A stretch of DNA of 64,000 nt from Aselliscus stoliczkanus (lineage: Eukaryota; Chordata; Mammalia; Chiroptera; Hipposideridae): assembly GCA_033961575.1 (NCBI GenBank), contig CM066729.1, positions 29,856,501 to 29,920,500 on the forward strand, read 5' to 3'. Made by a program: the position numbers and the translations under genes. Under the pieces are notes generated by a model. The model saw only the letters and a program-made list of their open reading frames with translations. It had not been told where the DNA came from and did not search any database. Below, one piece after another: positions 57,601 to 64,000 of the stretch. Each line of letters opens with the position of its first letter. The stretch's first letter is position 1.

Positions 57601-58439
57601 ATATTTAGATCCAGAAATGATACAGAATCACCACAGTTTTGTCTTAGAAGACTTTAAAAAAAATAACTGGCCCTGATTTTAATTTTCATGAACAAATGAA
57701 ACAACTACCCTTTTAAAATTGTTTGAACTAAAAATTTTAAAATAGGAATTCATAATTAGAAATAGTTATGTGTAATTCTATATAAAACAATGTCTTAACA
57801 ATAGAAAAAGTTATGCAGAGGAAAAAAGTGTTTTGTTGTGGGAAGTCTTGCCAATTAAGCTAACCAACCTTTTTCATTTAAATGCCTGACTATACAATTA
57901 AATTAATGGACTTTCTAGCAAAATTACCGGATACTTCAATGAGTTATTGTGAAATGTTGAACCGAACTGATCATTTTAAGTCCTTCATATAGAGAACCTA
58001 GTAATAGTTTAATCCACTCTATGTAGTTCTCTCCTCTCATTTCTCCTAAAACTATATTAAATAACTTATTCTTTTAGTGATCAGTGGTCACATTTACATA
58101 AGAAGCTTCCTCCTATCAACATGATCTCAGTTGTCCCAAGCATAGCTGCTTAGGGTTTTTATCAAGCAAATATCTCTCCCTCAAAGCAATCCTGAAAACA
58201 CTTCTGAGGGAGTCTCTCATTAATTCTTTCATATAGAAATCGGTGATTGCTATATTATCATAAACTGTTCTGGGATGAATATCATGAAAAAAACCTACCC
58301 AGTACAAACTATGAAGCAAATATAGTGGGATAACTCAAAAATGTATCACAAAAAAATTAAGCAAATTCATCTTATTAATATAAATGTTAAATTGTTAAAT
58401 TAAATACTAGTCAAAAGAGTTCAACACACAGTCCAATAG
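57601..58439. other. Unique AT-rich sequence
   Basis: The minus-strand 67-codon frame at 58116-58319 has no recognisable domain. Confidence 0.45.
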
Positions 58440-59048
58440 TAATGCAACATGACCAGGTAGGCTTCATTCTAGTAATGAAAGGATAGTACAACATAATGAA
58501 ATACTTAGATATAATACTATATCAACTTGTTAAATATGGAAACCCACATGATCATCAATAGATGCAACAAATGACTTGATAAAATTTAACTGTCCTTCCT
58601 AAAGACATTAAAAAATAGTAATAAAAGATACTTAAAATTATAAACTTAGTTAATATTATATTTAATCATGAACTACCAGCATTATTTTCATTAAAATCAA
58701 AAACAAAACAAAAATGTTTGTGATTATTATTATTATATTGAACAAGATTTCCAAAATAATATTAAATCAAAAACATGAAACAGAAAGAGCAGTTTTATAT
58801 AATAGAAAAGAAGAGAAAGCTTGCATGACTATATACATAGACAACTCAAATATGTAAGCAAATAACCATTTGACATGATAAATAATTCAAGACAAGTAGC
58901 TGAATACAAGATAGACATACAAAAATCAGTGATATTTGTATATTCTGTCAATCACTATTTGAAAGTGTCATTTCAAAAATATCTTGTTCAGATTAGCAAC
59001 AAAATTATAATGTACCCAATAACAATCTTAGGTTTAAAATGTATATCT

Positions 59049-59472
59049 GGGGCCGGCCGAGTGGCGCATTCATTGAGAGCTGGTTTTGGGATGCCAGGGG
59101 CCCCAGTTCGGATCCCACATGTGAGGGCCAGTGATACCGCCCTCCACAGCTAACAACAGCTCCACCTGGAGCTGGGCTGTGCGAGCCCCGGTGACAGTGT
59201 AGGCTGCAGCCCCTGCTGCAGTGGGCTGCCATAGGCTACAGTGAGTGGCCGGCAGCCAGCATGAGCGGCCATCCAGAGGGTGGTGACGGATCTGCCTCAT
59301 CCAGGAAGAGCGCGATGACAATACCAATATGGGCCAGTGAAGCAACATCCTCCACAACTAGACTGAAGAACAAAAAGACAGCAACTTGTCTGTTCCCCTT
59401 CCCCAATTCCCCAACGCTGTTCCCCCTCCCCCAATTCCCCAATAAAATCTTTAAAAAATAAATAAATAAAAT
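59049..59472 (+). mobile_element. Long tRNA-headed SINE (bat Ves-like, long form)
   Basis: Head GGGGCCGGCCGAGTGGCGCA, B-box-like GGTTCGGATCC, then a body of about 300 bp with 'GGGCCAGTGAAGCAACATCC' and 'CTCCACAACTAGACTGAAG'. It ends CCCCAATAAAATCTTTAAA plus a (TAAA)n tail, giving a polyadenylation signal next to a pol III-type TCTTT terminator. The TSD AAAATGTATATCT (59036-59048) versus AAAATGTACATCT (59473-59485) has one mismatch. Duplicated C-rich segments 'CCCCAATTCCCCAA' occur in the tail. Confidence 0.93.
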
Positions 59473-59612
59473 AAAATGTACATCTAATATGAAGAAAACC
59501 ACTTATGTGTGCATGCACACACACACAATAAAATGTTTCAGAAATAGAAGACCCATGAATTATTTATTTTCTTGGTTGAGAAGATTAAATACCAAAAGGA
59601 TGTATATATATA

Positions 59613-59734
59613 CCAGGAGTGCCAAAAATGTATACGCATTACTTGTATTCATCTTTTGTTATTGATATATGTTGAGTATTACAATTTTAATGCAGGTTTT
59701 TTTTAAAGTGTATGCATTTTTTTGGCACCCTCTG
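59613..59734 (+). mobile_element. Mariner-type MITE, short copy
   Basis: TIRs 'GGAGTGCCAAAAATGTATAC' and the complement of 'GTATGCATTTTTTTGGCACC'. The interior 'TTGTATTCATCTTTTGTTAT' is the complement of sequence in the copy at 13936. It sits in a (TA)n stretch and is followed directly by a (TG)n run, as is the other copy. Confidence 0.88.
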
Positions 59735-60300
59735 TGTGTGTGTGTTTTTGTGTGAGTGATATATATATAAAAGAGAGAGTTTAATCCCAATCAAATTCCT
59801 GATAGGATTCTTGTCAGAACTGTACAATATTTTTTGAAAATTCAAATGGAGAAGGAACAGTTGTCTACATAAAACCTAAAATACAAATGTTTGCAACAAC
59901 ATTATTCACAATCGCCAAAATCTGTAAACAACCCAAATATCCACTAGCTGGTAAATGGATAAACAAATTGTGGTACATCTATATAATACAAGTACTACTC
60001 ATCAATTAAAAAAGGACAAAGTACTGATTCACACAACAAAATGGATGATTCTCAATAGCATTATGCTAAAGTCAAAAAGCCAGACTCAAAAGCCTTACGT
60101 AATATATGATTTCGTTTATATGATAGTCTGGAAAAGGCAACACTATAGGGAAAGGTTTTAAACCAGTAGTTGCCTGGAGCTAGAGTCGGGGGAAGAAATT
60201 GGTTACAAAAAAGGCACAAAAGGACTTTTTGGGATGGTGCTGGTTATTTGACCATGTAAGTTTATCCGTATTTATAGTACTATGTACCTAGAAAGGGTCA

Positions 60301-60724
60301 ATTTTTTTAAAATTTTGTTTTATTTTTATTTATATATATTTTTAATTAGCTTCAGGTGTACAACAAAGTGCAATAGTTATACTTTTTACCCCTCAAAGTG
60401 ACAACCCCCCTCCCCCAATTCTCCCCTCCCACTCCTCCCCCCCATATCATACTATCTATTACAATTCCTTTGACTCCCTTCCACCATATAATCCACATCC
60501 CGTGACTGTCTATATATTCAATTACAGTTGGCATACAATATTATACAACATCAATTTCAGGTATACAGTGCAGTGATCAAGCCTCTGCTCCATCCATGAA
60601 GTGGTTTCCCTAACAAAACATGTGACCATCTGACACCCCACAAAATTTTAACAACATTATATTCCCCGAACTGTCTTTCATATCCCTGTGACAATACTGT
60701 AGTTACCTCTTTATGCTGTCTAAT
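60301..60724 (-). mobile_element. LINE-1 3'UTR insertion, antisense, 14-bp TSD
   Basis: Reverse complement of the same L1 3'UTR as at 6079 and 43773: 'CAGGTGTACAACAAAGTGCA' near the left and 'TTATATTCCCCGAACTGTC' near the right. A perfect TSD CCTAGAAAGGGTCA lies at 60287-60300 and 60725-60738. It is more diverged than the other two copies. Confidence 0.94.
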
Positions 60725-60790
60725 CCTAGAAAGGGTCAGTTTTACTGTATGTGAGTTATACCTGAATAAACAACAAAACACATACATATA

Positions 60791-61362
60791 CTTTTTAAAA
60801 ATAGTGAACCATTGAAAGCCCCTCCTAAAAAGGAATCGTTTGCCTCTAGTGCTACAAGATATGAAAATAAAAGCAAAAGAAGGAAAGCTTGTTTATAGGA
60901 AGATGGACAGATGACTAGTAGAGAAGATATAAGCACTCAACCACATTGTACATGACAATTAAATATATGGTAAGAAGAGGTTTCATAAAATAAGAAAGAG
61001 TCTTCAGTAAGTTGTTATAGAATACTAACTGGTGAATAGTTTTTAAATTTATATTTTTACCTCCCATACAATAGAATAAGTTTCATATAGATTTTTACAT
61101 AATATCAAATCTTAAATAAAATCATTTGCCAAGATTATAAAAATTTAGAATTATAAATAAATGACAAAAATAGATCCACTGTCTAGGATATATATCCCCA
61201 TATAAATAAAATTTTAGAAAGAAAAACAATGTGTACATAGAAGTTATTCCCAGAAAATACAGAAAAAAAAAAGTTATACGTTTGCTGTCCTACAATATAG
61301 TTAAAAAGAAATTATTAGATATCTCTGCAAAATACTTAAATCACATCATCCACAAAAATGTA
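60791..61362. other. Unique AT-rich sequence
   Basis: No gene. Possibly more decayed L1, not callable. Confidence 0.4.
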
Positions 61363-61474
61363 TTCTATTTTTTTTTTTTTTTGAGGGCAGTGTCACTGGC
61401 CCTCACATGTGGGACCCAACCGGGGCCGCTGGCTTCCCAAGCCAGCGCTTAACCGCTGCGCCACTCGGCCAGCC
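61363..61474 (-). mobile_element. Short tRNA-headed SINE, antisense
   Basis: Poly(T), then 'GAGGGCAGTGTCACTGGCCC', ending in the complement of GGGCTGGCCGAGTGGCGCAG. A perfect 12-bp TSD CACAAAAATGTA lies at 61351-61362 and 61475-61486. Confidence 0.96.
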
Positions 61475-61486
61475 CACAAAAATGTA

Positions 61487-61994
61487 AATATGACTATTAT
61501 ACCAGTCTTACAGAAGTGTGCTAATGTGGTAAGTATTAAAATGCACATTATTTTGATCATAGCATGCTATTCTGTTATGGGTACAGTAACATCTATGAGC
61601 TCTTTTCTTGCTGCTGATAGTAGAAATTTGTACATCTCATTCAGAAAGACACTTCTGAAATACAAAAATATTCCCTCTTCTGGTCACTTTTTCTTTACCT
61701 TATTAATATTTCAAATAAAGGAAAGCATAAAGCTTTTTATTATAGCATTATTTATAGCAATGAGAAAGTGAAATCAATTTGAATGTTAAGTCTTGTACTA
61801 GATAGAATAGTATGCAGTCATTGTGATTCTAATTAGGCAAACTGTAAAGCAGCATGGGAAGTAATTGTTATGATCTTAAGTGAAACAAACATAATACAAC
61901 ATTGTATGCATATTATCTCCTCAACTACATTTTTGAAGAGTTGTACAGTAGAGAAAAAACATGGAAAATGCTGCTTAAGTATAATGGGAAGTCC
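61487..61994. other. Unique AT-rich sequence
   Basis: No gene or assigned repeat. L1-like motifs are possible but weak. Confidence 0.45.
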
Positions 61995-62200
61995 TTATAC
62001 AGCTCACACTGTGTGAGGCAGTATTATAAAATCTTTATGTGTATTAGCTCATTGAATCCTCACAACTCCATGATTTCCATTTTTCAATTTGGAATTTGTA
62101 CTATGGAGAGGTTAAATAATTTGCCCAAAGTCACACAGCTATTAAGTGCAATTGCCAGTGTTTGAACACAGGCAGTCTCTTAACTATTATCCTCTATTGC
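61995..62200 (-). mobile_element. MIR-class repeat, antisense
   Basis: 'TTAGCTCATTGAATCCTCAC', 'TTGCCCAAAGTCACACAGCT' and 'TTGAACACAGGCAGTCTC' in antisense order. Confidence 0.88.

Positions 62201-64000
<1,800 letters not shown>

Larger units (their letters stand above)
58440..60790 (+). mobile_element. Old LINE-1 carrying three later insertions
   Basis: ORF2 landmarks appear in order across the interval: 'CATGACCAGGTAGGCTTCAT', 'CCACATGATCATCAATAGAT', 'TTTAATCCCAATCAAATTCC', 'ACATTATTCACAATCGCC', 'AATGGATAAACAAATTGTGG', and the 3' end 'GTGAGTTATACCTGAATAAA' after the last insertion. Internal deletions and stops are frequent. Younger elements at 59049-59472, 59613-59734 and 60301-60724 interrupt it. 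Confidence 0.82.

Overview
The window is mammalian nuclear DNA with no intact protein-coding gene that I can support. It is AT-rich and intergenic or intronic in character. It is dense with interspersed repeats and microsatellites, with no CpG island and no operon-like organisation. The lineage is most likely a bat (Chiroptera). The young SINEs are tRNA-headed with a GGCCGGCCGAGTGG-type start, and the long form ends in AATAAA plus TCTTT, which resembles the bat Ves group. Several mariner and hAT derivatives sit in the same window as young L1 3' ends. I cannot settle the family or genus. None of the long open frames reads as an unbroken cellular gene; the only long meaningful one is the C-terminal end of an L1 ORF2.

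Layout. 1-6.5 kb: an older L1 3' end, an L2, a long antisense SINE, a hAT relic, then a young 5'-truncated L1 with a 14-bp target-site duplication (TSD). 6.5-14.2 kb: hAT, MIR and mariner relics and a (TA)n/(TG)n-flanked mariner MITE. 14.2-29 kb: mostly unique sequence with MIR/L2 fragments, a Tigger element, an ERVL-type LTR and an 80-bp hairpin MITE. 29-30.2 kb: an L1 with a twin-priming 5' inversion that later received a short SINE. 30-38.9 kb: L2, MIR, a hAT element, microsatellites and a second copy of the hairpin MITE. 38.9-42.1 kb: two 300-bp arms in inverted orientation, up to about 95% identical in their best block and separated by 2.6 kb. 42-48.5 kb: MIR/MER5-like relics, a young L1 3'UTR insertion with a 19-bp TSD, a 31-bp tandem duplication and a second deleted mariner. 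48.5-58.4 kb: a MaLR LTR, L2 and L1 fragments, SINEs and compound microsatellites. 58.4-60.8 kb: an old L1 interrupted by a SINE, a mariner MITE and a young L1. 61.3-64 kb: a SINE, a MIR and a processed pseudogene of HNRNPC that runs off the right edge.

There is no gene system here in the sense of cooperating genes. The window records successive transposition: ancient L2/MIR/hAT/Tigger/LTR relics, then older L1s, then mariner derivatives, SINEs and young L1s. The most notable items are the inverted duplication, the paired mariner hairpins (possible small-RNA precursors), the two mariners sharing one internal deletion, and the long and short forms of one SINE family. Family names come from recognition of sequence, not from a database search.
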